The translations under genes were made by a program, and so were the position numbers. 41,549 nucleotides of DNA from Candidatus Aenigmatarchaeota archaeon (lineage in GTDB: Archaea > Aenigmatarchaeota > Aenigmatarchaeia > QMZP01 > JAFGSV01), in contig JAGGXP010000024.1 of assembly GCA_021163005.1 (NCBI GenBank), positions 1 through 41,549 of the forward strand. The letters are read 5' to 3'. Of the stretch, positions 31,449 through 41,510 are shown one piece after another; position 1 is the first letter of the stretch; every line of letters starts with the position of its first letter. A model generated the notes under the pieces. The model searched no databases and was not told the origin of the DNA. It saw only the letters and a program-made list of their open reading frames with translations.

Positions 31449-34400
31449 TTACGACACCCCTGAAAGATAATAATCATCGCAATCAGCTTTCGTTGTTATT
31501 GTGTCAATGGGTCCTATGTCAACGCCCTCTGGTATATCCTTTACGCAGATGTGCCCGTTGAGGTCATCCTGGTGACCGGGCACGTATTTGCACCCACTGT
31601 CAACGCAGGCATAACAATCATTGTCGATGCTATTGCACTCTGTCTCCTGCTCTGATTGCTCCTCCTCAGTCGCCGTCTGATGCCCTATATTCACGGCTAC
31701 CTGCCCTCCTGTGTCAAACCTGTAGCGGGCTATGGGGTATGAATCGCCGCTGAGATATGAATTTACAGATATTGTACCGGTCACTCGGGCATTACTATCG
31801 CAGCCAGGGACATAGCAGGTACCCGGAAGCTGCTGCGGAATGTCGCCGTTGGTGCTGTCACATGTCAGCCCCCTGAGTGCCCTGTCAAAATAGCAGTTTA
31901 TGGAACCGTGGTTATTCCTTATTTTGAAGTCTCTTGAAATGGTGCTTCCTGGGCCTGCAGTTCCGTCATCTTTAATATAACGGTACTGATATGTTACCCT
32001 TATGTAGCCGTAACTCCTGCCGTAAGCCCCTGTGTAAAATCTGTTGTATGTGGTCCTCCCGGCAAAGTAATTCCGATAAAGATAGTGACTTTGCGGGTAA
32101 TGCGGGTCATAAACCCGGTACATCCCCATGTTGGGCATGCCGTATACGGGGAGCGTGTAATCTATCCTGAACTGGGGATTATTCGGCCCTATTATGCAAT
32201 CGTTGCTGTTCATATAATTGCTGTTGTCGCATTTTGGGTCGACCTTCAGAGCGGACGTCAGCCCACCTCCAGATGTCGTTTCCTGCATTTCCTGCTGTGC
32301 CATCCGCTGGTAATTGTACACCGAAAGGTCGTATGAGAGTCTGTCGATTGTCTGCGTCAACTGGGCCTGGCACTGCTGCATCTGCTTGTAGTAGCGCGTC
32401 GTCCTCATGCCGAGGTCATATGCATTCTGGCTGCTTGTCGTGCGCTGGGTCATCGCCAGCTGGGCGCTCGCCATGCATGCCTGGTAGCTCTGCATCCCGC
32501 TCTGCATGTTTATTAGAATCTGGAGCAGCCCGGCGACTGCCGCTATGGTGTCGCAGGTCTTTGCCATAGTTTGTGCGGCCTTGGGGTTTTTGATAGCCAG
32601 CGCGCATACCAGGGTCCCCCCGCCAACTGCTCCCCAGAAATACGGGTCGCATTTCATGACAGTCATCTCGCCGAGCATGAAAAGCCCTCCCGCTATTATG
32701 CCGCTCGTTTTTGACTGCTTCATGGAGAATCCCTTCATCTCATTGGACATCTGGGTGAACATGTTCATCGGGATGCCGCCGAATATGCCGCCTCCGGGCA
32801 TCATCATCGCGGGGTTGTAATTCCTCGGGTAGCGGGCGGCATAAGGCACACCAGCACCGGTGTCCCATATCTGCATGCCGGTCACAGGTGCCGCTGTAAC
32901 ACCGCCGCTCACAGACTCTTTATAAAATGGCACCAAATCACAACCATTAGCATCGATTTTGAATCTTCTGTATCTTTCATCAACACCCACATAATTGTTG
33001 TATTCATTCTGATTGTAATCAACACACGTACTTTGTTCAGCATCGAACATACAAATCTGAGGATGAGGTGAATGCGATACACATGACTCGCAGTCATTGT
33101 CCCATGAACTACAGGTAGTTCCAGCGCAATCATATTTGTCAGTAATACCAATTTCCCAAGAAGACTTCTCTACACAGTTCCCGTATACTGATTGCCAAGC
33201 ACATGTTTGACCATACTGATTAATAGCGCCGGCACAACTAGGGCATGATTCATATCCACTACAATCACACTTACTTGCATCGGTAATGAAATTATCTGAT
33301 TGGGACAACGACTTACAACTACCAACCCGCCCGTCCCATGCACACCCAGCATTTACACACTGAGGACATGACTTATAAGTACCACATAATGAACTCGGGC
33401 TTGCCGCAGGACTTCCGCCGCCGGAGGCGTCGGATACTATAGAATCACCTTTGACATTTGCAACCACTTTCATATTTTGCTGTTTATTGTCAGATGTTCC
33501 ACTTACCTTATTATCATCGTTTCTTCCACTGCTTGACTGTACCGGTTGAGTAGTTTGCTGTTTATTGTCAGATGTTCCACTTGGCTCATTTTTTGCCGTC
33601 TTCTGCGTAGTTGAGCCTTCTAACTGTTCCAAAATATCCATTTTGCTGGTGCCAGTATTTTCCAGTACAGTTCCCTTTGTTATTTCATCAAGCCTGTTTT
33701 TCCAAAATTCATTAATTTTAGACTTCTCGAATTCATAATCTTCCTTTGTGATGTCACCACTCTTAAGCTTTTTGTCCAGTTCTGCAAGTTGGCTGTCCCA
33801 TTCACTGTTGGCATGCATAAAACTGTTTTTCTGGTCTGTCGTCAGTCCTTTCGGCATTTCAGGAGAACCGTTGCTAACCTTGCCCGACATCAGGCTGCAG
33901 GCGACGCAGAGCCCCATTACACTCGCTATCAGGCACATCAGGGTGTTCGCTTTCTTCATGCTTTTCTGGACCTTCTTCAGCCCGCTTTCGTAATCAAGAA
34001 GCCCGTCGTTCTTCACGGCGGTTATGGTTGTGCCTATTCTCTGGCTGCTTGACGCAGTGACGCTCTTTGTTCCTCCCTGGGGTGTCACTGACTGAATGTT
34101 CAGTGTTATGTTGGTTATGGTTGTCTGAATTGTTTTTGACGACTCGCTAAGTGCTTCGACGACAAGCGAGTTGTCCATGTTCGGCATCAGCGACAGCGTC
34201 CAGCCGTCCGCTGTCTGCTCGGTGTTCATTATGTGGTATGTGTGCAGCTTGTCATTGTTAATGAAGCCCCCTCTCGGCGGGAGCGGCACCTCGCTCCACA
34301 CAAATGTCCCGTCTGTTGCCACAGCGCCTGCCGGCATGTGGTTGACCTTCACGTCGACCTTAACCGGCTCGTCAAGGGTGCAGCTGTAGTCCAGTATGAC

Positions 34401-37400
34401 CGGTCCCCACTTGTTCATGAAGAAGTTTTTAGTATAATCTTCCCCGCTGTCGAACACGTCCCCAAGGTTTCCGGGTGACAGTGTGCATTTTGTATTTATG
34501 TGGCCGGGACTAACCCTAAGGGTCACAAGTTCTGGGTTTATGCATCTCGTGTCACCAACCCCCTGTCCGGGGGCTGCGCATATCTTGCCGGAGTCCGTGC
34601 ACGGGCAGTCCTCGCAGCAGTTGTCGGATGTTTCACCGAGGTTGCTGTTGCACTCCCCGTTTCCGCACAATGGCAGGCCGCTTTTACCGACTGTCACAGA
34701 AAAATCATGACTTATTTCTGTTTTGTGCCTCCTTCCGCTGTAATCCATGTAATATATCTTGGCCTCAAGCCCGAAGTTTGCTGTCTCACCGTCCCCTATG
34801 GTGCACGCAGGGAAGTTTCTTATGGGCATTGTGCACTTGTAAGTGCCTGTCGGAGAGCCGTCAATGTCATCAACCTCCTGCTCGCACGTGAAGTACGGCG
34901 TGCTGAATGTCTGGCCATTGTAAGTCATGTACCACTTTATGAACTGGGTGTTGTGGGGAAGGTTTTGCATGGTGACATCAAATGTGAGCTCGCTTCCATC
35001 GTCGTTGCTTGATGTCGCCTGGCAGTTGAGCGCGTTAGATGTGACTGTCACCTTCATTCCGATAGTATTCTCGTCAACACATTCATTGCTCGCTGTGCAG
35101 ACATTGCCCTCGCCCGCGCATCCGCAGTCAGCGCAGCAGTTTTCGGTGTTCTCACCTATGTCGGCGTTGCAGGCGCCGTCTATGACGCACTGCCTGCCCC
35201 TTGCCGGGTCTATTGTGAATGACACGGTCTTTGTTATGTCCTTTGTCTGCCTGTTTCCTGCCTTGTCGAACCATGCTATGCTGGTTTCATAATCAACTTT
35301 GTAGTCCTTTGCCTCCCAGCAGAACGGGTTGAACTGCGAGACAGGCATCGAGCATTCCCATGAGTAGACGCTGTAGCTGGTTGAGTTGACGAGCGGGCTG
35401 CATGTTCCGTAGAGCTCCCCGCCGACGCGCCTGTCGTCTATGAAAACATCACCAAACTCGAGGCCGTTGGATTCCGGGGAGTACGGCATGTGGTTGGCCG
35501 TGGCCGTGAACTTTACCTGCTTCCTTCCAATGCTGTCAGCGGACTCTGCGCTGCAGTCAACTGTCTGCGGGTCTGTCTTCACAATAAGGTCCAGTTCATC
35601 CTTGCTGATGCAGCTTGCATCAACAGTGCATACCTCGCCGTCAGGGCAGCCCATGTCCTGGCAGCACGTTTGCTGGGTCTCTCCGAGTTCCGGGTTTGGT
35701 TCGCCATTGCCGCACATGGGAAGGCCGCTCACGTATTCAAGGTTGAAGTCATCCGAGATGTTCTTGCCTTCATATATCGGGTAATATGCAGAAAGCCCGC
35801 CTCCAAGCACGTTGAGCACGAGGTCCATGTTCGCCGGAGGCTCATCAGGGCAGGCGGGGAAAAGCGAAACAGGCATTGTGCATTCCACATCTCCTGTATG
35901 GTGGCCTGTGTCGTCAGTGAGAGCCGTGCACGAGAATCCTGGTATGTTCTGCGCTGTGTACGTCTTTCCGTCATAAAGGAGCTTCCAGTTTATCAGCCTG
36001 AACGGCTCAATCGCGCTTTCGGGAACGTTCTGCACGTGGGATCTGAATGTGAAGTCGCCCTTCTGCGTGTTTGACGGCGAGCAGTCTATGTTGTTCTTTG
36101 ACGGAAGGTCCTCCGGATTGATTGTAAGAGAAATCTGGGACTCATCAATACATCCCGATGCAGTGCATATGCCGTTCGCCTCGCATCCGCAGTCCCAGCA
36201 GCAGTAATCCGGCGTCTCGCCCATTCCGGCATCGCATGACCCGTCCTTGTTGCAGGACCTCAGCCTGGCCTTGGTAACCTCGACATCGAGGTCTGTCGTC
36301 AGTTCAGCGTACTTTACTTCGTTGGCATCCTTTGCCGTTCTGTCATCAAAATATGATATAACCACACTGAAGTTGAGGTTCTTCGTGCCTGTGTCAAAGC
36401 ATCCCTGAAAGCTGTTCGGACCCGAAATCGGGAACCTGCACAGGTAGGCGTCACTCTGCTGCTGGCAGTCAGAGAGCGTGTACCTCCCGTTCTCGAACAT
36501 GTATGTCACGCTCTTGAATTCATCAACAAAAGCGGGTCCCTTGACAAGAGTGAACTTTACTTCAACATCAGAACCGGTCTGCGTGCAGTCAAGTGTGGAT
36601 GGAAGCATGACGGCTGTTATGCCCATGCCGCTTTCCTTGCAGGAACCTCTGACAGAGCAATAACCTGTGTTGCATCCCGTGTCCTGGCAGCACGTTTCCT
36701 GCGTCTCTATGGGACTTTCTATGTGGCCGTTGCCGCACAGGTGGCATACATTGTCCGTGCATACCTGAAGCTGTCCGGTGTATGTGTCAGCAGGGCAGTC
36801 GTTGCAGTCAGTGCAGCAGTTGGTGTAGTCCTCTCCGGGCTCGCATTCATTGTTTCCGCAGGTCGGTGCAGTGCAGACCCCGGCCGCTACATTGCCAGTC
36901 TCGCAATATTCCCCAGACGGGCACCCGCAGTCAAGGCAGCAGTTTTCAGGCGTCTCGCCCGGCTCGCATCCATTCTCGCCGCATTCGGCTTTTGTGCACC
37001 TCTGCATGGTCTGGTCATAATAATATCCTGTGCCGTAGGCGTCAGCACATGTCTTTCCCGGCGTGTTCCAGCAGTCGCCGGGACAGGTGCTCGAATCCTC
37101 CGCGGCCTCGCATATCTGGTTGCCGCACTGCGGCGTGACGCATTGTCCGTACGGCACGTTCATGTCGGTGTTGCAGTACAAACCTTCGGGGCATCCGGCA
37201 TCTATGCAGCAGTTTGTGCTGTTCTCCACAGCGTCAGGCGTCCCGTCGCCGCACACATGGCACTGGCCGGAAGGATAAGCCTCAGTTGCATCGCAAGTCT
37301 GTCCATCTGACGGGCACCCGCAGTCAAGGCAGCAGTTTTCAGAATTTTCACCCACCTCGCAGCCGTTCTCGCCGCAGACAGGAAGCTGGTTGGCGAAGAA

Positions 37401-38207
37401 CGTTATGGGGTTTGCCGTACTGCCCTTTGCCAGGGCTATGAGATAATCCTTTACAGTTGTCTTTACCATATTCCCCGGCGGCTTGTACCTTCCGAATGAA
37501 AGCGAATCTATTTCTGTGGCATCGGAAACCAGTTCGTATATCTGGCTTACCGGACCTTCCACAGGGCCGAAAACAGTCTTTTCAACCCAGTTTGCAGGTA
37601 TCATGTCGTGCGTTTCTATGAAATCCTTTATCCATGCAGGCTCTATGCCGGGCTTGGCGTATATGTCAAGATTGGAGACATCGTGGCTGGTGTGCTTGAA
37701 ATCCTTTATGCCTCTCCTCTCGACCTCATCCCAAAATCCCACCCAGCTGTCAATGCCGTCGTGGCTGAATTTTACAAGCGTAAGGAAATGGGCTGTCGTG
37801 TCCCTTGAAACATCAGACCAGTAGAATGTGCCCTTGTCGCCGGAAAGGAAGCTGTCGGCTTCAACAGGCTCGTAGTCCACGCAGTCCAGAGGCGAGCTGT
37901 CTTTGCACCTGAAAAGGTATATCTTGCTCACCGGGTAAAGTGGATCACGGCCTATAACCTCAATCTTGACCTGCACATTGTTCCAGCGCGAGTCAGCCGG
38001 ATCATGCACTATATCGAATGTTTTTGATACTTTGTCGCTGTAATCAAGGGAAGCACTGACCTTTTCACCTGTCGGCGTGGCTGTGTTGCCGCTGGCTATC
38101 TGCCTGTATATGGAAAGTTCCACAGCCGATGCGGTACTTATGCTCAGTATGAGATAGACGCTGAACACAGTGGCAGCCTTGAGAGCAAATTCTGTCAGCC
38201 TGTCCAT
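31449..38207 (-). CDS. Giant Cys-rich multidomain surface protein
   Basis: This ~2252-aa exported protein has a signal or anchor (FSVYLILSISTASA) and an N-terminal domain of ~250 residues. It then has ten Cys-rich repeats of the form CGNGxCEPGExxENCCxDCGCPxGxxC: six in tandem (about 280-520), then four alternating with homologous ~150-residue beta domains (each with a C..MPVSxFxxC motif), ending near residue 1230. A hydrophobic segment (TLMCLIASVMGLCVACSLM, near 1420) follows, then a charged and Ser/Gln linker, and PSI-like Cys modules (CPQCVNAGCAWDG, CPSCAGAINQYGQTCAW). Three more hydrophobic stretches (near 1820-1890) and a Tyr/Gln/Met-rich tail with a last Cys module close the protein. GGAGGTTG precedes ATG 38207 by 5 nt, overlapping the previous gene. 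Function unknown; adhesion or envelope structure is inferred. Confidence 0.85.
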   Translation of the reverse strand: MDRLTEFALKAATVFSVYLILSISTASAVELSIYRQIASGNTATPTGEKVSASLDYSDKVSKTFDIVHDPADSRWNNVQVKIEVIGRDPLYPVSKIYLFRCKDSSPLDCVDYEPVEADSFLSGDKGTFYWSDVSRDTTAHFLTLVKFSHDGIDSWVGFWDEVERRGIKDFKHTSHDVSNLDIYAKPGIEPAWIKDFIETHDMIPANWVEKTVFGPVEGPVSQIYELVSDATEIDSLSFGRYKPPGNMVKTTVKDYLIALAKGSTANPITFFANQLPVCGENGCEVGENSENCCLDCGCPSDGQTCDATEAYPSGQCHVCGDGTPDAVENSTNCCIDAGCPEGLYCNTDMNVPYGQCVTPQCGNQICEAAEDSSTCPGDCWNTPGKTCADAYGTGYYYDQTMQRCTKAECGENGCEPGETPENCCLDCGCPSGEYCETGNVAAGVCTAPTCGNNECEPGEDYTNCCTDCNDCPADTYTGQLQVCTDNVCHLCGNGHIESPIETQETCCQDTGCNTGYCSVRGSCKESGMGITAVMLPSTLDCTQTGSDVEVKFTLVKGPAFVDEFKSVTYMFENGRYTLSDCQQQSDAYLCRFPISGPNSFQGCFDTGTKNLNFSVVISYFDDRTAKDANEVKYAELTTDLDVEVTKARLRSCNKDGSCDAGMGETPDYCCWDCGCEANGICTASGCIDESQISLTINPEDLPSKNNIDCSPSNTQKGDFTFRSHVQNVPESAIEPFRLINWKLLYDGKTYTAQNIPGFSCTALTDDTGHHTGDVECTMPVSLFPACPDEPPANMDLVLNVLGGGLSAYYPIYEGKNISDDFNLEYVSGLPMCGNGEPNPELGETQQTCCQDMGCPDGEVCTVDASCISKDELDLIVKTDPQTVDCSAESADSIGRKQVKFTATANHMPYSPESNGLEFGDVFIDDRRVGGELYGTCSPLVNSTSYSVYSWECSMPVSQFNPFCWEAKDYKVDYETSIAWFDKAGNRQTKDITKTVSFTIDPARGRQCVIDGACNADIGENTENCCADCGCAGEGNVCTASNECVDENTIGMKVTVTSNALNCQATSSNDDGSELTFDVTMQNLPHNTQFIKWYMTYNGQTFSTPYFTCEQEVDDIDGSPTGTYKCTMPIRNFPACTIGDGETANFGLEAKIYYMDYSGRRHKTEISHDFSVTVGKSGLPLCGNGECNSNLGETSDNCCEDCPCTDSGKICAAPGQGVGDTRCINPELVTLRVSPGHINTKCTLSPGNLGDVFDSGEDYTKNFFMNKWGPVILDYSCTLDEPVKVDVKVNHMPAGAVATDGTFVWSEVPLPPRGGFINNDKLHTYHIMNTEQTADGWTLSLMPNMDNSLVVEALSESSKTIQTTITNITLNIQSVTPQGGTKSVTASSSQRIGTTITAVKNDGLLDYESGLKKVQKSMKKANTLMCLIASVMGLCVACSLMSGKVSNGSPEMPKGLTTDQKNSFMHANSEWDSQLAELDKKLKSGDITKEDYEFEKSKINEFWKNRLDEITKGTVLENTGTSKMDILEQLEGSTTQKTAKNEPSGTSDNKQQTTQPVQSSSGRNDDNKVSGTSDNKQQNMKVVANVKGDSIVSDASGGGSPAASPSSLCGTYKSCPQCVNAGCAWDGRVGSCKSLSQSDNFITDASKCDCSGYESCPSCAGAINQYGQTCAWQSVYGNCVEKSSWEIGITDKYDCAGTTCSSWDNDCESCVSHSPHPQICMFDAEQSTCVDYNQNEYNNYVGVDERYRRFKIDANGCDLVPFYKESVSGGVTAAPVTGMQIWDTGAGVPYAARYPRNYNPAMMMPGGGIFGGIPMNMFTQMSNEMKGFSMKQSKTSGIIAGGLFMLGEMTVMKCDPYFWGAVGGGTLVCALAIKNPKAAQTMAKTCDTIAAVAGLLQILINMQSGMQSYQACMASAQLAMTQRTTSSQNAYDLGMRTTRYYKQMQQCQAQLTQTIDRLSYDLSVYNYQRMAQQEMQETTSGGGLTSALKVDPKCDNSNYMNSNDCIIGPNNPQFRIDYTLPVYGMPNMGMYRVYDPHYPQSHYLYRNYFAGRTTYNRFYTGAYGRSYGYIRVTYQYRYIKDDGTAGPGSTISRDFKIRNNHGSINCYFDRALRGLTCDSTNGDIPQQLPGTCYVPGCDSNARVTGTISVNSYLSGDSYPIARYRFDTGGQVAVNIGHQTATEEEQSEQETECNSIDNDCYACVDSGCKYVPGHQDDLNGHICVKDIPEGVDIGPIDTITTKADCDDYYLSGVS

Positions 38208-40132
38208 GAGCAACCTCCGGTATATGATATTTGACCGTTAGAAATAAGAGATAAACCGTTGCAGTTGTCATAAAGGCTCTTTAGGTTTTCGACATCAGCA
38301 TCTTCAATTCCGCTCAATGATGGTATGTAGACGTAAACATCCTCAGTGTCCGGTGCAGGCGTAAAGATGCCGTTCATAATTCCCAGCACCTCTTCCTCTG
38401 TGTTGAGGCCGGCAGTCACGTTGTATTCATACATCGGAAGCCTGTATATAAACTTACTCGGCTCTGTTGCGGAAAACTGCGTAATGCCGCTTGTGTCAAA
38501 CGGATCGAAGTCTGTTCTCTCCATGTACATCGAGACCTTTTCTCCACTTACGGGAACAGGCGCCTCTGCTGTATACCCGCCAGCAGTCTTTGTCACAGGA
38601 ACCTTGTAGAAGTGGAACGTGTAGCTCTTGCTTTTCGGTATGCTGAATGTGTGGCCGGCAAGTTCTGAGTAGGAAACGGCCTCAGTATAAACATTGTCAT
38701 CGACCTCAACCGTCAGCGAGCCGAGTGCAGTCTTCGGCACCTTTCCTGAGACAAACCCGTCGTTGGCCGTGTTCCCAAGCGGGCAGCCGTCGAATGACAC
38801 CTTGGCACCCTTTACTATGCTCCCGTCAGTATATTTGACCATTATGCTGGCATCTTCCGTTGCCCCTGTCCTGCACCTGTCGTTGTACTGAAGAGACTCA
38901 AGCGTCTGTGGTGCAGGCGGAATCGCGGAAGAGGCAGTACATCCATGACCGACCTGGTTGTTTTCCATAAATACCATTACGGCGAAGTTGAACGGCATCT
39001 TCATGTCATCGTCCCATATGCTCACGACCACGGGATACTTGACGTTGTATGATGCCTGGTACTGGGCTATGGTAAACCCGTTAAGGTACTGGTTTACCGA
39101 ACCGGATGCACGTTTTATCTCAAGCGTTTCGGGTGCCGAGAACTCGGTCCTGTCAAGCCCGTCGTCATCGCCGTAGTAGAACATGACATTGAGGTCATTG
39201 TACGGGTCACTCGCGACATTTTCAGGCGCGTTTTCGCCGCACGCCCTCTGTCCCTCGGGAAGCGATGAATAGTCTATTATAGTCGGTATGAAGCCGAATT
39301 CCATTGAGGTGCCGTCCCAGCCGCTGTAGCGCATGTTGACAAGCCTGCCTTCAGTGTCCGTGGGTATCTGGTAGCCAACTTTCGTGGTTGCGACGGAGTT
39401 TCTTGCGTGCAGTTCCATGCAGTCCCTCAACTGTGTCCATGAGAATGTGTACTGCCTATGGGCGTTGCCCATGCCGAAGGGTATCCAGCAGGGACGCGAG
39501 GATTCCGAAGACTGTGAAAGGGAGCTTATGAGGTTGTTGTCAAGCATCCTGCAGTCCGCCTCCATTATGGCGAAATTCTCGGCGAAGTCTGCTATCCTTC
39601 CCAGCCCGGTGGCGAAATCAATCCTGTACGGCTGCGGAACCTGCGAGCCCTCGAATGTCGTGGGGATGCTCGCCGCCACAACGACCTTGTTGTCATAGAG
39701 TTTTGTCGTCACCTGCATGGCATCCTTGTTGAATGTGGCTGTCCTGCCTCCTATGCTCTGTGTGTCCGGAAGGTTTTCCTCAAGGTATTTCTTCACGCCG
39801 TCGGCAAGGTTCGCTTTTATGTCAGGAATGGCGAACGTGTCGCACATCTGCCAGAACGCTACATTACCGAAGGTGTCAGTGCTGGTGTATCCAAGATACA
39901 TCGAAGAGCCGTCAAGATAGCCGCCGTTCTTGTAAATCTCTGAAACTGTTTCGGAAACGCCCTGCCTCATGACGTCCTTCACGAATGACGCCACGGACTG
40001 CTGTTCCTGCGTCAGGGCGACATTCTCCACAGAAGGCGGGGAAAGAGACGAGTAGCTGTAAAGACCTATCGCCACAGCTATGACCAGCAACCCGAGAATC
40101 AATGCAATTTCTGCCTGAGCCTTCCTTGGCAT
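38195..40132 (-). CDS. Oversized pilin-like protein with carboxypeptidase-regulatory-like domain
   Basis: This 645-aa protein begins MPRKAQAEIALILGLLVIAV, the same short-leader/KAQ/hydrophobic-helix pattern as the pilin-like protein at 13710-14333, so it may be processed and assembled like a pilin despite its size. The ~600-residue ectodomain has scattered Cys. It includes a region near 440-500 (KYTDGSIVKGAKVSFDG...NDGFVSGKVP) resembling carboxypeptidase-regulatory or PEGA-like surface domains. The tail ends ISYTGGCSWTG. The track start is three codons upstream (ATG 40141) and is possible; TTTATAAG lies about 30 nt before it. Its 3' end overlaps the giant gene by 13 nt. Confidence 0.8.
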   Translation of the reverse strand: MPRKAQAEIALILGLLVIAVAIGLYSYSSLSPPSVENVALTQEQQSVASFVKDVMRQGVSETVSEIYKNGGYLDGSSMYLGYTSTDTFGNVAFWQMCDTFAIPDIKANLADGVKKYLEENLPDTQSIGGRTATFNKDAMQVTTKLYDNKVVVAASIPTTFEGSQVPQPYRIDFATGLGRIADFAENFAIMEADCRMLDNNLISSLSQSSESSRPCWIPFGMGNAHRQYTFSWTQLRDCMELHARNSVATTKVGYQIPTDTEGRLVNMRYSGWDGTSMEFGFIPTIIDYSSLPEGQRACGENAPENVASDPYNDLNVMFYYGDDDGLDRTEFSAPETLEIKRASGSVNQYLNGFTIAQYQASYNVKYPVVVSIWDDDMKMPFNFAVMVFMENNQVGHGCTASSAIPPAPQTLESLQYNDRCRTGATEDASIMVKYTDGSIVKGAKVSFDGCPLGNTANDGFVSGKVPKTALGSLTVEVDDNVYTEAVSYSELAGHTFSIPKSKSYTFHFYKVPVTKTAGGYTAEAPVPVSGEKVSMYMERTDFDPFDTSGITQFSATEPSKFIYRLPMYEYNVTAGLNTEEEVLGIMNGIFTPAPDTEDVYVYIPSLSGIEDADVENLKSLYDNCNGLSLISNGQISYTGGCSWTG

Positions 40133-40174
40133 GATAACCATTATATTATATTTTACATAGTTATCTCTTATAAA

Positions 40175-41506
40175 TCACATATAAGGCTGATATTCATCAC
40201 TGCCCACGTCTTGTGTTACCTTGCTTTTTTTGTAAATGTAAAAAGCACCGGCACCTGCGATAATTCCGGCAGCCGCAATTGCTATGAGCCATGTGGGGAG
40301 AGCAATGCCGCTTTCCGGCATGTCATTAAACTGCCCAGTGTTGTCGATTATCTTGCTGTTGATGTCCTGCCAGTCGTCAAGTGTGGCGTCGCTTTCGTAT
40401 TTCTCCCAAAAATCCGCGGCACTCTGATTTGACAGCGTGCCGTTCTCTGCTGCCCTGCCGGCATCGGACACTGCCTCGTCCACTGTGAGCATGGCTGTCT
40501 CGCTCTTGGACTTCCCGCTTTCATCCTGCACGGTTACCCTCAATGTGAACAGCCTTTTCGTTGTATCAGCAGGAATGACCACGACACCGATAACCCTTTT
40601 CGTGCCGCCTGCTATGGTTATGTCCATGCTGTCCATGTCGCTGTCCAGCCCGTCGCCCTTATCAAGCGCGACCGAGAACACACCAGTCTCTTCAAAGTTT
40701 TCTATTGTCAGGTAGTATGTAGCGGAGCGAATGCCGATTATGTTCCTGTTCTTTGGGGCAAGATTTATGTCAAACCCTGTCCTCTCCTCATTGACATGGA
40801 GAGTCCCTTCCACGCGCTTTGTGCATGAAGGGCTGTCGCAGCCGTTCACACTCCCTGTTATGGCAAACGGGTAGTCGCCCGGCTCTGAAGGTGCATCCAT
40901 ATCTATGTGCACCATTTCTTCCCCAGGCAGCCGGACTGTTGTCATTTCTATGTTCATTGACGGTCCGTTCTCCTTCTCAAGTGAAACGCTTATGTCCATG
41001 TCAGATGAAATTACCAGGTCAGTGGCTGCAGTGCCACCCGCCTTTGCATAAAGCTCCTTTTGGAGCATGTCCATTGTGAATATGTCCGTGTGCTGCTCGG
41101 TGGCTGCGCATGGATTGCTGCTGCTCATGATGATTTCGGCGTCTTCAAACTCGCTGACGCATATGCCGTAGTCGAAGCTCAGGTTCTGCTCCGGTGTTTC
41201 AAGTCTCAGCCTCAGGATGCCCTCATCCCCTTTCTTTCTGTTCTCCGTGCTGAAGCAGATCGGCACAGTGACGGGGTTGGCCGGGCCCGCTATGAAGCTC
41301 GCCCTGTGTATGTCTACCCACGGGTTGTCGGGATAGCCGGGGTCATCTATGTCAAGCGTGTATTCCCCCCTGCCGAGGTCGCCGAATGTTATGGTATCGC
41401 ATAATGTTTTGCCGGCGCCCAGCGCAATGTACACGTTCTGCTGGGCCGATGCAGCAGGCACAGTGGAAAGCGCCAGAAAAGCAAGCATCAGAATAAACCT
41501 TTTCAT
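40175..41506 (-). CDS. Type I membrane surface protein, operon-flanking paralogue 1
   Basis: This 443-aa protein has a signal peptide (MKRFILMLAFLALSTVPAASA), a beta-rich ectodomain with conserved Cys pairs (LCDTITFG, PICFSTE, CDSPSCTKRVEG), an acidic segment (ATLDDWQDINSKIIDN), a C-terminal TM (TWLIAIAAAGIIAGAGAFYIY) and a short tail. It is a full-length homologue of the 30096-31445 protein. The track start (GTG 41518) lies within the ribosome binding site; I choose ATG 41506 because AGGTGAT is 7 nt upstream. It is first or second in the surface operon. Confidence 0.82.
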   Translation of the reverse strand: MKRFILMLAFLALSTVPAASAQQNVYIALGAGKTLCDTITFGDLGRGEYTLDIDDPGYPDNPWVDIHRASFIAGPANPVTVPICFSTENRKKGDEGILRLRLETPEQNLSFDYGICVSEFEDAEIIMSSSNPCAATEQHTDIFTMDMLQKELYAKAGGTAATDLVISSDMDISVSLEKENGPSMNIEMTTVRLPGEEMVHIDMDAPSEPGDYPFAITGSVNGCDSPSCTKRVEGTLHVNEERTGFDINLAPKNRNIIGIRSATYYLTIENFEETGVFSVALDKGDGLDSDMDSMDITIAGGTKRVIGVVVIPADTTKRLFTLRVTVQDESGKSKSETAMLTVDEAVSDAGRAAENGTLSNQSAADFWEKYESDATLDDWQDINSKIIDNTGQFNDMPESGIALPTWLIAIAAAGIIAGAGAFYIYKKSKVTQDVGSDEYQPYM

Positions 41507-41510
41507 GTCA

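Noticed and set aside
34500-37310. Long plus-strand ORFs (170-195 aa) opposite the giant gene
   Set aside because: They are the antisense of the Cys repeats (repeated GCAGCAG/GCAGTC patterns); no independent coding evidence.
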